A stretch of DNA of 26,910 nt, from the NCBI GenBank assembly GCA_900546925.1, contig UREV01000026.1, positions 1 to 26,910 of the forward strand, read 5' to 3'. Under the pieces are notes generated by a model. It had not been told where the DNA came from. It did not search any database and saw only the letters and a program-made list of their open reading frames with translations. The position numbers and the translations under genes were made by a program. Position 1 is the first letter of the stretch, and the number at the start of each line of letters is the position of its first letter. This DNA comes from an uncultured Bacteroides sp. (GTDB lineage: Bacteria; Bacteroidota; Bacteroidia; Bacteroidales; UBA932). Of this stretch, positions 1 through 7,539 are shown piece after piece.

Positions 1-57
1 TACCTTCAAGTATATGTTTATGTCACATTATGCCACGGAAGTTTGCAAGTGTCCCCA

Positions 58-110
58 TTTTTTACACCAAATGAAATAAATGAAATAAATGAAATAAACG
101 GTGTAAAAAA
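58..110. repeat. Hairpin with 9-bp tandem repeat in the loop
   Basis: Three exact copies of the 9-mer AAATGAAAT run from 69 to 95. They are enclosed by an 11-bp perfect inverted repeat, TTTTTTACACC (58-68) and GGTGTAAAAAA (100-110). TTTACACC recurs at 120-127. No gene crosses it. The arms end in T or A runs, so it could act as a bidirectional terminator for genes outside the window, but a 31-nt loop is large for that. Direct observation; function unknown. Confidence 0.7.
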
Positions 111-139
111 GCGCCTATATTTACACCATTTTGTTTGCA

Positions 140-290
140 GCATCAGATCTCCGTGGAGCAGAGAGCCGGGGACGTCAGGTGCCGGTCGAAAGGCATGGCC
201 ATCCGCGGCCCTGTAAGAAGGGGCCCAGCTCTGCTGGGAAGGATGAGCGCCAGCGAACCTTTCGACGGCACCTGATGCCCAGGCGGCGTT
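140..290. other. Structured GC-rich stretch, possible RNA or mobile-element remnant
   Basis: GC-rich island in an AT-rich flank. An outer inverted repeat pairs 175-193 with 258-275 (about 17 paired bases, one bulged G). An inner hairpin CCCAGC-TCT-GCTGGG lies at about 224-238. A TATATTTG (-7-like) box on the minus strand at 329-336 would drive leftward transcription through the whole structure, though no good -33 box precedes it. The open frame here (minus strand, 18-302) has low-complexity, unconvincing composition and was not called. It could be a structured RNA or a decayed element end; I do not recognise a known RNA family in it. Confidence 0.35.
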
Positions 291-428
291 AACAGATGAC
301 AAGAGTGCTTATTCAGGAGGCGACGTTACAAATATATGTCAGACTACTTGGCGGGTGATTATGCTCTTGTTGGGCGCTATAACACTCTGGTAGACAATCA
401 GTTATGCCTTATTATGGAAGGCTAAACA

Positions 429-890
429 CCTGCCAGGTTGTATGTTTTTTCATAGGACCTGGCAGATGTGTTTTATCGCAATGTATTGATATTTAGGTAG
501 ATAACTCTTTTATAACCTGCCAGGTTGTCCGAAAGCTGTCCATAACGATGACTCTATAGCCGACTACCGGAGTGAAACGAAAAAATGTCCCGTGGCCGAT
601 CGGCGGCGGATGCCCGAAAAGCGAATTGCGGAGCACGTGAGCGATTGTGCGCCGACCGACGCCGGCAACCAGGATAAGCATGCCGTTACGCAGGCAGGTT
701 AGCGTCAGTGTCCTGCAAATCGAATTGCGGAACGCTTGAGTGAATAGGACCTTGCCGACGTCGGCAGCTATGGTAAGAATGCTGTCTGGCACCTGAGCGG
801 TGGGTCACTAAACGCCGGCAGCCACGACAAGCATGCCGTCAAAAACGTGAATCGAAAATCTATGTGAAGTTGTATGTTGCCGGCAGCGCC
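429..890. repeat. Degenerate intergenic repeats, 99-bp period
   Basis: CGAATTGCGG occurs at 622 and again at 721, each followed by a related stretch of roughly 65 bp. The core GCCGGCAACC...AAGCATGCCGT at 661 is echoed as TCGGCAGC...AAGAATGCTGT at about 761, as GCCGGCAGCC...AAGCATGCCGT at 814, and partly at 879. A second motif, CCTGCCAGGTTGT, is at 429-441 and 516-528; the first copy pairs with ACCTGGCAG (457-465) as a 9-bp hairpin, and the second lies in the perfect odd palindrome AACCTG-C-CAGGTT (514-526). One minus-strand frame (493-792) stays open across part of it and shows the same 33-residue periodicity, but has no recognisable domain. Best read as an extragenic repeat family or the remnant of a repeat gene. 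Confidence 0.6.
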
Positions 891-993
891 CATGCGATGT
901 GAGTCGGTGCTTTATCGGCGTAGTGTTTGCCCTGCCTTTTTGTTCAGGCGGCGAAATGTAATACTAACCGCCGAACGATAGTGTCATTCTGGG
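891..993. other. Non-coding stretch beyond the kinase gene
   Basis: This stretch lies downstream of the minus-strand kinase gene. A weak 5-bp stem (GGCGG at 947-951 with CCGCC at 968-972) is present, but no T-run follows it, so I do not call a terminator. Nothing else is recognisable. Confidence 0.4.
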
Positions 994-1605
994 CTAAAAC
1001 AATCCGTAGAGCTCGGAGTCGATCTTGTCTGTGATGGTGGCGAAATCTTCGGGGCGATTCTGGAAATCCAGGCCGTCGGCATCGATCGTAAGAACCTTGC
1101 CCGGGTATTCGGAAATCCATTTTTCGTACCTTTCGTTCAGGCCCTCGAGATAATCCAGTTCAATGCCTTTTTCATACTCTCTGCCACGCTTCTGAATCTG
1201 CGCCACCAGATGCGGAACAGAAGAACGCAGATAAATAAGGAGATCAGGAGCCTTTACCAGAGACATCATCAGACGGAACAAATCCATGTACGTATCGTAG
1301 TCACGGTCAGTGAGATTCCCCATCGCCTTGTTGTTGGCCACGAAAATATTGACACCCTCGAAAATAGTTCTGTCCTGAATTATAACATCCTCGGAATTAG
1401 CGATTTCCAAGACATCCTTAAACCTTTGGGTCAGGAAATAAACCTCCAGATTGAACGACCACCTCTTGATATCCTTATAGTAATCCTCCAGATATGGGTT
1501 GTATGTGACCGCCTCGAATTTTGGGGTCCAGCCATAATGTTCTGCCAGCATGCGGGTCAATGTCGTTTTGCCGCTGCCTATATTTCCTGCTATTCCGATG
1601 TGCAT
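994..1605 (-). CDS. Deoxynucleoside kinase
   Basis: A 203-residue P-loop enzyme of the deoxyadenosine/deoxyguanosine kinase family, which phosphorylates salvaged deoxynucleosides to the 5'-monophosphate in the cytoplasm. The Walker A loop is GNIGSGKTT at residues 7-15. IQDRTIFE around D78-R79 matches the family's DRS-type motif for the substrate 5'-OH, and KRGREYEKG (139-147) is the arginine-rich LID. Length fits the bacterial family. The frame is open 39 codons further upstream, but that part is hydrophobic and atypical; the start at 1605 puts the P-loop six residues from the N-terminus, as is usual, and sits about 20 nt downstream of the predicted transcription start. The base preference cannot be told from the sequence. 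Confidence 0.93.
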   Translation of the reverse strand: MHIGIAGNIGSGKTTLTRMLAEHYGWTPKFEAVTYNPYLEDYYKDIKRWSFNLEVYFLTQRFKDVLEIANSEDVIIQDRTIFEGVNIFVANNKAMGNLTDRDYDTYMDLFRLMMSLVKAPDLLIYLRSSVPHLVAQIQKRGREYEKGIELDYLEGLNERYEKWISEYPGKVLTIDADGLDFQNRPEDFATITDKIDSELYGLF

Positions 1606-1629
1606 TACAAGATTTCTTAATATGATTTG

Positions 1630-1637
1630 CAAAAGTA
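1630..1637 (-). promoter_or_regulatory. -7 box, deoxynucleoside kinase promoter
   Basis: TACTTTTG on the minus strand matches the Bacteroidota consensus TAnnTTTG, 24 bp upstream of the kinase start at 1605. No clear -33 box. It is back to back with the plus-strand box at 1661-1668. Confidence 0.6.
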
Positions 1638-1660
1638 CAAAGAAATATACAGATTCTTGA

Positions 1661-1668
1661 TATCTTTG
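1661..1668 (+). promoter_or_regulatory. -7 box, MBL-fold hydrolase promoter
   Basis: TATCTTTG matches TAnnTTTG, giving a leader of about 16 nt before the ATG at 1691. No clear -33 box. The leader contains a six-codon upstream frame (1681-1698, ATG to TAA) that overlaps the hydrolase start in another frame; whether it is translated is unknown. Confidence 0.6.
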
Positions 1669-1690
1669 CAGTAACAAGAAATGAAAAAAT

Positions 1691-2392
1691 ATGCTTAAAA
1701 TACTTACATTCCAGTTCAACATGTTTCAGGAGAACTGTTCCCTCGTATGGGATGAGACCAATGATGCAGCAATCATTGACCCTGGCTTTTATAATGAGGG
1801 CGAGGCATCGGCATTGTATAATAAAATTCAGGAAAAAGGCGTGAAGCCGGTGATGATTCTGCTGACACATGCACACTTCGACCATATCTTCGGCGTTAAG
1901 GAATGCGCTGACAAGTATGGCATACCGGTATACATGAATCAGGAAGACAACTTCATGTTGGCCAATAACTTCGGTTCTAAATTCGGACTTAGGGAACCGG
2001 ATGCCTCATTCCAGACAAAGCCACTGGAAGACGGACAGGTAATCAAATTCGGAAACACAGAATTTAAAGTGATAACCACGCCTGGTCATACTCCCGGCTG
2101 TGTATGCTTCTATGACGAAAAAGAAAAGGTTATTTTCACAGGAGACACACTTTTCGCTGGAAGCATAGGAAGAACTGACCAAATCGGTGGTGACTATGAC
2201 AAACTGATTGTCTCACTGATGGATAAGGTCATGGGTTTGCCTGGCGACGTGACGGTGTTCCCTGGACATGGACACAATACCAGCATTGCGAACGAAAGAA
2301 CTCACAATCCGTTCCTGCAGCCGTTCAATGAACCAGACGAGGAAACAATGGATTGGGACGCCGACGGCATCGAACTCCACGGCATTGATTAA
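1691..2392 (+). CDS. MBL-fold hydrolase, glyoxalase II-like
   Basis: A 233-residue cytoplasmic metallo-beta-lactamase-fold hydrolase of the glyoxalase II / YcbL type. Metal ligands are in order: THAHFDH (H60, H62, D64, H65), PGHTPG (H133), TGDTLF (D152) and FPGHGHNTS (H193). The C-terminal NERTHNPFL segment is characteristic of the short YcbL-like subgroup. The family hydrolyses thioesters such as S-lactoylglutathione; in organisms without glutathione the physiological substrate is uncertain. No signal peptide. The gene is divergent from the kinase with back-to-back promoters, and its stop lies 7 bp from the stop of the convergent transporter with no terminator hairpin between them. Confidence 0.93.
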   Translation: MLKILTFQFNMFQENCSLVWDETNDAAIIDPGFYNEGEASALYNKIQEKGVKPVMILLTHAHFDHIFGVKECADKYGIPVYMNQEDNFMLANNFGSKFGLREPDASFQTKPLEDGQVIKFGNTEFKVITTPGHTPGCVCFYDEKEKVIFTGDTLFAGSIGRTDQIGGDYDKLIVSLMDKVMGLPGDVTVFPGHGHNTSIANERTHNPFLQPFNEPDEETMDWDADGIELHGID

Positions 2393-2399
2393 TTCTTAC

Positions 2400-3788
2400 T
2401 TACTCCCCGGCGACCTGCACCTTCATCCTCTTCCAGCCTAGAACCGGCAGCACGAAGGACAATAGGCAGGCTGAAATCCAGAAAATAGCGGCTGGGGTGA
2501 AGTCATAGACATCTGACGATGGGGCTGACGCTGAAACGGCTGAAGCCCCTTGTATCAGATACCCGCTGACGATATCTTGCACAGCAGCAGCTACATAACT
2601 GGAAATACCTACGATTCCGAGAGCGGCTCCGGTCGCCTTTCGCGGAACTATATCCACTGCCATCAGACCTGCCACCACGCAGTAAAGAACACCTATGAAC
2701 AGACTGAAGAACGAAACATAGATGATGTTCATCATGTAACCGCCTTTCGTGAATAGGAAAAGAATCAGCGAAATCATACACAGAATGCCAGAAAGCAGGA
2801 CTGGCTTCACGCGATTCCCCTTGAATACGGTATCGGAGAGCCAGCCGGCGAAAATAGTTCCAGCGACACCGAACGCCTCTGAAAACGCGATAATCTGCGT
2901 CGCCTCGGGAAGTGAAAAATCACGTGCCTTCTGAAGGAATAAGACACCCCAACCACTTATGGCATACTGAGTTATATATACAAATGCGCTTGACAGCGCG
3001 ATTATCCAGATTCCGGGATGCCTGAGCACGATTTTCTGTAACTCTTTAGTCGGCATCGAATCAGCCTTTTTCGGCTTTTCTCCGGAAAGTTGCTGGACGG
3101 AAGGAAGTCCCTTGCTCTCAGGCGTATCGGAAACGAAGACAAGCACGATTATTCCTCCGATGATACCTGCTATGGCGGCGAAAATGAAGCCCCATTCCCA
3201 TCCGAAAGCTCCTACTGTGACACCTATCAATATGAATGTCAGGAACTTTCCTAAATATGGGGTTGCGCTGAAAATACTATAATACGTCCCCCTTTTGGAG
3301 AGCGGAAACCATCTGGAAAGGTTAATGATGCCCGGAGGTGCACCCATGGACTGCACCCATCCGTTGATTCCCCACAGAAGGAAAAAGGCCACGAAAATCA
3401 CTGCGCTGCCTATCCCTGCCAATGAAGAGAAAAGTCCGAATGCCCCCATTACCAGGTTTACGATGGCGGAGATGAAAAGACCTACAGCCATGAATCTGCG
3501 GATGTTGCAATAATCGGCGATAAATCCGTTGGTAAACTTTCCGAGTGCGTAAACGAAGAGAAGGGCGGAGCCTATAAGTCCAAGCTGACCTGCAGTGAGA
3601 ACACCTCCGTCTATGAGAGGCTGCTTCACGACGCTGAGGGTCATTCGGCAGACATAATAAAGACTATATGACGCTGTAGCTCCCCAGAATGTACGGTTCC
3701 GAAGTTTTTTGTATGTTGTATCTATTTCTGCATCAGCTACTTTATATGCTGATGGCTTGCTTATCCTAAAATACGAGTATAGGCTCAT
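2400..3788 (-). CDS. MFS transporter, organophosphate:phosphate antiporter (GlpT/UhpT) type
   Basis: A 462-residue inner-membrane protein with about 12 hydrophobic spans. It resembles the OPA family (GlpT, UhpT, UhpC). YYVCRMTLS around R48 aligns with the GlpT segment bearing the phosphate-binding R45, and WGINGWVQSMGAPPG at 139-153 matches the family's conserved loop before helix 5. A central hydrophilic linker with PESKG and KPKKAD lies between the two six-helix halves. Family members exchange glycerol-3-phosphate or sugar phosphates for inorganic phosphate; the substrate here is not determined. The start at 3788 lies about 43 nt downstream of the predicted transcription start. The gene is divergent from the SGNH hydrolase. 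Confidence 0.9.
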   Translation of the reverse strand: MSLYSYFRISKPSAYKVADAEIDTTYKKLRNRTFWGATASYSLYYVCRMTLSVVKQPLIDGGVLTAGQLGLIGSALLFVYALGKFTNGFIADYCNIRRFMAVGLFISAIVNLVMGAFGLFSSLAGIGSAVIFVAFFLLWGINGWVQSMGAPPGIINLSRWFPLSKRGTYYSIFSATPYLGKFLTFILIGVTVGAFGWEWGFIFAAIAGIIGGIIVLVFVSDTPESKGLPSVQQLSGEKPKKADSMPTKELQKIVLRHPGIWIIALSSAFVYITQYAISGWGVLFLQKARDFSLPEATQIIAFSEAFGVAGTIFAGWLSDTVFKGNRVKPVLLSGILCMISLILFLFTKGGYMMNIIYVSFFSLFIGVLYCVVAGLMAVDIVPRKATGAALGIVGISSYVAAAVQDIVSGYLIQGASAVSASAPSSDVYDFTPAAIFWISACLLSFVLPVLGWKRMKVQVAGE

Positions 3789-3837
3789 CTGTCATTGCAT
3801 TCCTGCACGGAAACATTGATCCGAACATTTGCGACGA

Positions 3838-3845
3838 CAAAAATA
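3838..3845 (-). promoter_or_regulatory. -7 box, MFS transporter promoter
   Basis: TATTTTTG on the minus strand, matching TAnnTTTG, 50 bp upstream of the ATG at 3788. No convincing -33 box. Confidence 0.5.
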
Positions 3846-3879
3846 CGCATAAATGACATGATTTCCGACGAATATTCTG

Positions 3880-3887
3880 TAATTTTG
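3880..3887 (+). promoter_or_regulatory. -7 box, SGNH hydrolase promoter
   Basis: TAATTTTG matches TAnnTTTG, 58 bp upstream of the ATG at 3945. It sits close to the divergent transporter promoter, so the two genes share a control region of about 150 bp (3789-3944). Confidence 0.5.
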
Positions 3888-3944
3888 CAAAGCAACACAA
3901 AACGACGAGAACTGAAACAGGTTATTTCATCAAAACATCAAGAT

Positions 3945-5054
3945 ATGAAAAATCGTATTGTCGTAGCAGCATTGGCTGCTGCATTTCTGTGCTTGGGAAC
4001 AGTTTCCTTCGCGCAGACACCCAAAAATGTGAAGTTCGCATTTACTGAGGCATCTGACCTTACACTTATCGGAAAATTGTTTCCGGACACTCCTAACCCT
4101 TACCACCGCGTGGATACCGTAAAGTATAAGGGCTTTACGAAGAGCGAGAATCTTCAGGTCCGCCAATCTTCCGGAATCGCTGTCGTTTTCAAGACTAACT
4201 CTTCTGTTATTTCCGTAAAGACAGAATTCGGTTACGCAGGCTATGGCATCAACAGCTGTCCGTTCACATCGAGAGGATATGACCTTTACATAAAGAAAGA
4301 CGGCAAATGGTTGTGGGCCGGTGCAGGCTGCGCACCCAACAATAAGGACAACGGCTATAACACCGTGCTGGTCAAGAATATGAACAAAGAAGAGAAAGAG
4401 TGTCTCTTGTATCTGCCTCTGTTCAGTGAAGAGTACTCCGTGAAAATCGGTGTTGAGGAAGGCGCCACCCTGGTAAAGGGAGAGGCTCCGTTCAGACATC
4501 GCGTCGGTATCTTCGGCTCCAGCTATACACATGGTACCAGCACCGGAAGAGCAGGTATGACATACCCTGCACAGTTTACCAGAATGACTGGTATCCAGCT
4601 CCTCAGCCTCGGTTGCAGCGGAAACTGCAAGATGCAGTCATACTTCGCTGATGCTCTCGTAGATGCGGATGTGGACGCCTTCATTTTCGATTCTTTCTCT
4701 AATCCTACACCGGAGCAGATTAAGGAAAGACTCTTCCCGTTCATCGAGAAACTTCAGGCGGCTCACCCTGGCAAACCGCTTATCTTCCAGCATACTATCT
4801 ATAGAGAGAAGAGAAACTTCGACCAGTCGGTGGACAAGGCAGAGCAGGCCAAGATGGATATGGCCGACAGCCTCATGCACATCGCATGCAAGAAGTATAA
4901 GGATGTCTATTACATAGATTGCACCAATGCTACTGATCCTGTCCATGACAGCAGTATCGACGGCGTACACCCTGGCAACAACGGTTATACCCGTTGGGCG
5001 GAATCAGTAAAGAAACCTATTGTCAAGATTCTTAAAAAATATGGTATACAATAA
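3945..5054 (+). CDS. Secreted SGNH/GDSL-family esterase
   Basis: A 369-residue exported hydrolase. The start at 3945 is chosen because it opens a clean signal peptide (residues 1-24, ending SFAQ); the frame runs 50 codons further upstream but that part has no hydrophobic leader and crosses the promoter. Residues about 25-180 form an N-terminal beta domain of the type that precedes SGNH modules in Bacteroidota esterases. The catalytic module has block I GSSYTHG (nucleophile S193, with GSS in place of GDS), block III CSGN (G226, N227) and block V DGVHPG (D339, H342). The family includes carbohydrate acetyl esterases and lipases; substrate unknown. The stop overlaps the convergent feoAB gene by 23 bp. 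Confidence 0.9.
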   Translation: MKNRIVVAALAAAFLCLGTVSFAQTPKNVKFAFTEASDLTLIGKLFPDTPNPYHRVDTVKYKGFTKSENLQVRQSSGIAVVFKTNSSVISVKTEFGYAGYGINSCPFTSRGYDLYIKKDGKWLWAGAGCAPNNKDNGYNTVLVKNMNKEEKECLLYLPLFSEEYSVKIGVEEGATLVKGEAPFRHRVGIFGSSYTHGTSTGRAGMTYPAQFTRMTGIQLLSLGCSGNCKMQSYFADALVDADVDAFIFDSFSNPTPEQIKERLFPFIEKLQAAHPGKPLIFQHTIYREKRNFDQSVDKAEQAKMDMADSLMHIACKKYKDVYYIDCTNATDPVHDSSIDGVHPGNNGYTRWAESVKKPIVKILKKYGIQ

Positions 5055-7518
5055 ATGCCATTAACCAGGCGACAACCATTGTATAGGCGCAACAAGCTAT
5101 GGCCCAGCGCCATTTGCCAGTTTCATTCTTAATGGCTACAAAGGTTGCTATGCAAGGGAAATACAATAGAATGAATACCATGAAGGACATTGCAGCTGCG
5201 GGTGTGATGTCCTTTATTAATGCACTTTGCAGCTGAGTGTCTTCACTAAGATCTTCCCCGTCAGATACCTTCGCGCCTTCGGAATACATTACACCGAGTG
5301 TACTGACTACCAACTCTTTGGCGGCCATACCTGTAAGAAGACCCACGTCCATTTTCCAGTTGAAACCGAGCGGTTCCAGGGCAGGGGAGACCAAGTGTCC
5401 CAGCTGGCCGATATAAGAATTCTCCTGCTGATAAGCGTAGAGCGAATCTATCCTCGTAGACAGGACATCCAGCGTCGCCTTATCCGGAGAAACACCGGCA
5501 TTGACCTTACCCGAAGTCATTTCGGCATACTCTTCCTGGGCGGCGACAAGCTCCTGATTCTTAGGGAAATAGCCGAGGAACCAGATGATTGTCGAGCACA
5601 GTAGGATGGTAGTGGCCATTTTTTGCAGGTACTGCTGGCCTTTCTCCCAAGTGTGGCGCCAGATAGCTTTGGCGGTCGGGATGCGGTAAGGCGGAAGTTC
5701 CATTACGAACGGAAGGTCGTCATCTTTCACGAATTTGCTGAGGATGATAGCCGAAATAATCGCCAAGACGATGCCGAGGAGGTAGATTCCAAGCAGCGCA
5801 AGTGCCGCATTCTGAGGGAAAAACGCTCCGGCGAGCAATACGAAAATCGGCAGTCTGCCGGCGCATGACATGAACGGGATGATGGCGATGGTGATCATGC
5901 GGCTCTTCCTGCTTTCGATTGCGCGCGTAGCCATGATGGCAGGCACGTTGCAGCCGAATCCCATGACCATAGGGATGAAAGACTTGCCGTGGAGACCGAT
6001 TTTGTGCATCAGCTTATCCACGATGAAAGCCGCGCGGGACATGTAGCCGGAGTCCTCCATTATGGATATGAAGAAGTAGAGTATCAATATGTTAGGCAGG
6101 AATACGAGGACGCTGCCGACTCCGGAAATGATGCCGTCGACCACGAGATCTTTCAGCCATCCGTCCGCCATGACGCTCGCCACGAACTCGCCGAATTTAC
6201 CCACGAACCAGTCGATCCATTGCATCGGGTAGTTCCCGACCGCGAATGTTGTCTGGAAAATCAGGTACAGAATCGCGATGAAAATCGGGAACGCAAGCAG
6301 CCGGTTCGTGACCACCGCGTCGATCTTGTCGGTGATGGTTTTTCTCGGGACCGCGTCCATGTGCGGCTTGTAGGTTTCTGCCAATGCCCCCTGAATGAAA
6401 GCGTATTTGGCGTCCACTATCGCGGATTCCGTGTTGGTGTGCATCAGCTCCTTGATTCGCCGCTCCTCTTCCACCCTCGCCGCGATGATCTCGTTCCTGT
6501 TCGGGAGTGTGTCAATGATTTTTTCTATGTCCTTGTCGTCTTCCAAGTATTTGATGGCCAGATACCTGGTAGAGTATTTATCTCTGAGTGACTTGTTTTC
6601 CTGGAGTAAAAGTTTGATTCTGTCAATGCTCTTTTCCAGTTCCACGCCATGGTTTATGTGAATATGTCTGGCCAGTTTCGGATCGCTCTGGGTGTAAATC
6701 TTTATTACAGTGTCGAAAAGTTCATGGATTCCTGTGCCGTCACGGCTGACGGTAGGGCATATCGGCATACCTAACAGATAACCCAACTGCTTGATATCCA
6801 GTTCGTCACCCTTGTCTTTCAACTCATCGTACATATTCAGCGCCATGACTACGCGCAGGTTCATGTCGATTACTTGGGCAGTCAGATAAAGGTTACGCTC
6901 GATGTTGGAGGCGTCCACGACATTTATGACGACGTCAGGTACATTTTCGATGAGGTTCTTCCTGACATAAAGTTCTTCAGGACTATAGGCTGAAAGTGAG
7001 TATGTCCCCGGAAGGTCCACGAGTACGAACTTGTAGCCTTTGTATTCGAAGCGTCCCTCTTTCGCGTCCACAGTCACGCCGCTGTAATTTCCGACATGTT
7101 CATGTGAGCCGGAGGCGATGTTGAAAAGTGAAGTTTTTCCGCAATTCGGATTACCCACGAGAGCCACACGGATTACGTGGCCGCGTTCTTCGGCGAGCTT
7201 GGCCATCATCTTGTTGAGTGACCAGTCATCGTCGCTGTCGTCGGCATAAATAGTATCGAAGGCATGGTCTTGTTTCATGACCTCCTTGGCTTCTTTTTCT
7301 CCGATTACCTCTATCTGGTCAGCTTCGCTACGGCGCAGCGAAAGTTTGTATCCCAAGATTTCATATTCTATAGGATCACGAAGCGGAGCGTTGAGTACGA
7401 CCGTGACTTTCTTTCCTGAGATGAAACCCATCTCTATCAGTCGTTTACGGAAACTTCCATGTCCGTTTACCTTTACTATGACGCCCTGTTCTCCAGTTTT
7501 CAGATCCGACAATTTCAT
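5032..7518 (-). CDS. feoAB: Ferrous iron transporter, FeoA-FeoB fusion
   Basis: An 828-residue protein with a FeoA-like SH3 domain (about 1-75) fused to FeoB, the usual Bacteroidota arrangement. The GTPase has G1 GNPNCGKTS (122-130), G3 DLPG (168-171) and G4 NMYD (228-231). A helical cytosolic domain follows to about residue 395, then the membrane part with two Gate-like halves up to the C-terminus. It imports Fe2+ across the inner membrane under low-oxygen conditions. It is the second gene of a two-gene operon, 21 bp after the LuxR-type regulator, and has a strong Shine-Dalgarno sequence. Its 3' end overlaps the convergent SGNH gene by 23 bp. No frameshift or missing motif seen. Confidence 0.97.
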   Translation of the reverse strand: MKLSDLKTGEQGVIVKVNGHGSFRKRLIEMGFISGKKVTVVLNAPLRDPIEYEILGYKLSLRRSEADQIEVIGEKEAKEVMKQDHAFDTIYADDSDDDWSLNKMMAKLAEERGHVIRVALVGNPNCGKTSLFNIASGSHEHVGNYSGVTVDAKEGRFEYKGYKFVLVDLPGTYSLSAYSPEELYVRKNLIENVPDVVINVVDASNIERNLYLTAQVIDMNLRVVMALNMYDELKDKGDELDIKQLGYLLGMPICPTVSRDGTGIHELFDTVIKIYTQSDPKLARHIHINHGVELEKSIDRIKLLLQENKSLRDKYSTRYLAIKYLEDDKDIEKIIDTLPNRNEIIAARVEEERRIKELMHTNTESAIVDAKYAFIQGALAETYKPHMDAVPRKTITDKIDAVVTNRLLAFPIFIAILYLIFQTTFAVGNYPMQWIDWFVGKFGEFVASVMADGWLKDLVVDGIISGVGSVLVFLPNILILYFFISIMEDSGYMSRAAFIVDKLMHKIGLHGKSFIPMVMGFGCNVPAIMATRAIESRKSRMITIAIIPFMSCAGRLPIFVLLAGAFFPQNAALALLGIYLLGIVLAIISAIILSKFVKDDDLPFVMELPPYRIPTAKAIWRHTWEKGQQYLQKMATTILLCSTIIWFLGYFPKNQELVAAQEEYAEMTSGKVNAGVSPDKATLDVLSTRIDSLYAYQQENSYIGQLGHLVSPALEPLGFNWKMDVGLLTGMAAKELVVSTLGVMYSEGAKVSDGEDLSEDTQLQSALIKDITPAAAMSFMVFILLYFPCIATFVAIKNETGKWRWAIACCAYTMVVAWLMAFIVYHIF

Positions 7519-7526
7519 AATCTTTT

Positions 7527-7533
7527 CCTCCTT
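7527..7533 (-). promoter_or_regulatory. Strong Shine-Dalgarno sequence for feoAB
   Basis: AAGGAGG on the minus strand with 8 nt before the ATG at 7518. It lies in the 21-bp gap after the regulator stop. Perfect SD sequences are uncommon in Bacteroidota, and this one fixes the feoAB start. Confidence 0.8.
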
Positions 7534-7539
7534 GTCGTT

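Noticed and set aside
18..302. Open frame of 94 codons on the minus strand
   Set aside because: It crosses the 9-bp tandem repeat (FISFISF) and the hairpin region, has no family features and no suitable upstream signals.
493..792. Open frame of 99 codons on the minus strand with internal periodicity
   Set aside because: The periodicity follows the DNA repeats; no domain, no promoter near its start. Kept as repeat DNA rather than a gene.
429..890. CRISPR array
   Set aside because: The units are degenerate, about 99 bp apart, few in number and without uniform unique spacers; no cas genes in the window.
6011..6020. DnaA-box-like TTATCCACG
   Set aside because: A lone imperfect site inside the feoAB coding sequence, with no cluster or AT-rich unwinding region.
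5989..6591. 200-codon plus-strand frame inside feoAB
   Set aside because: It is antisense to a clear FeoB reading frame and matches no family; a shadow of codon bias.
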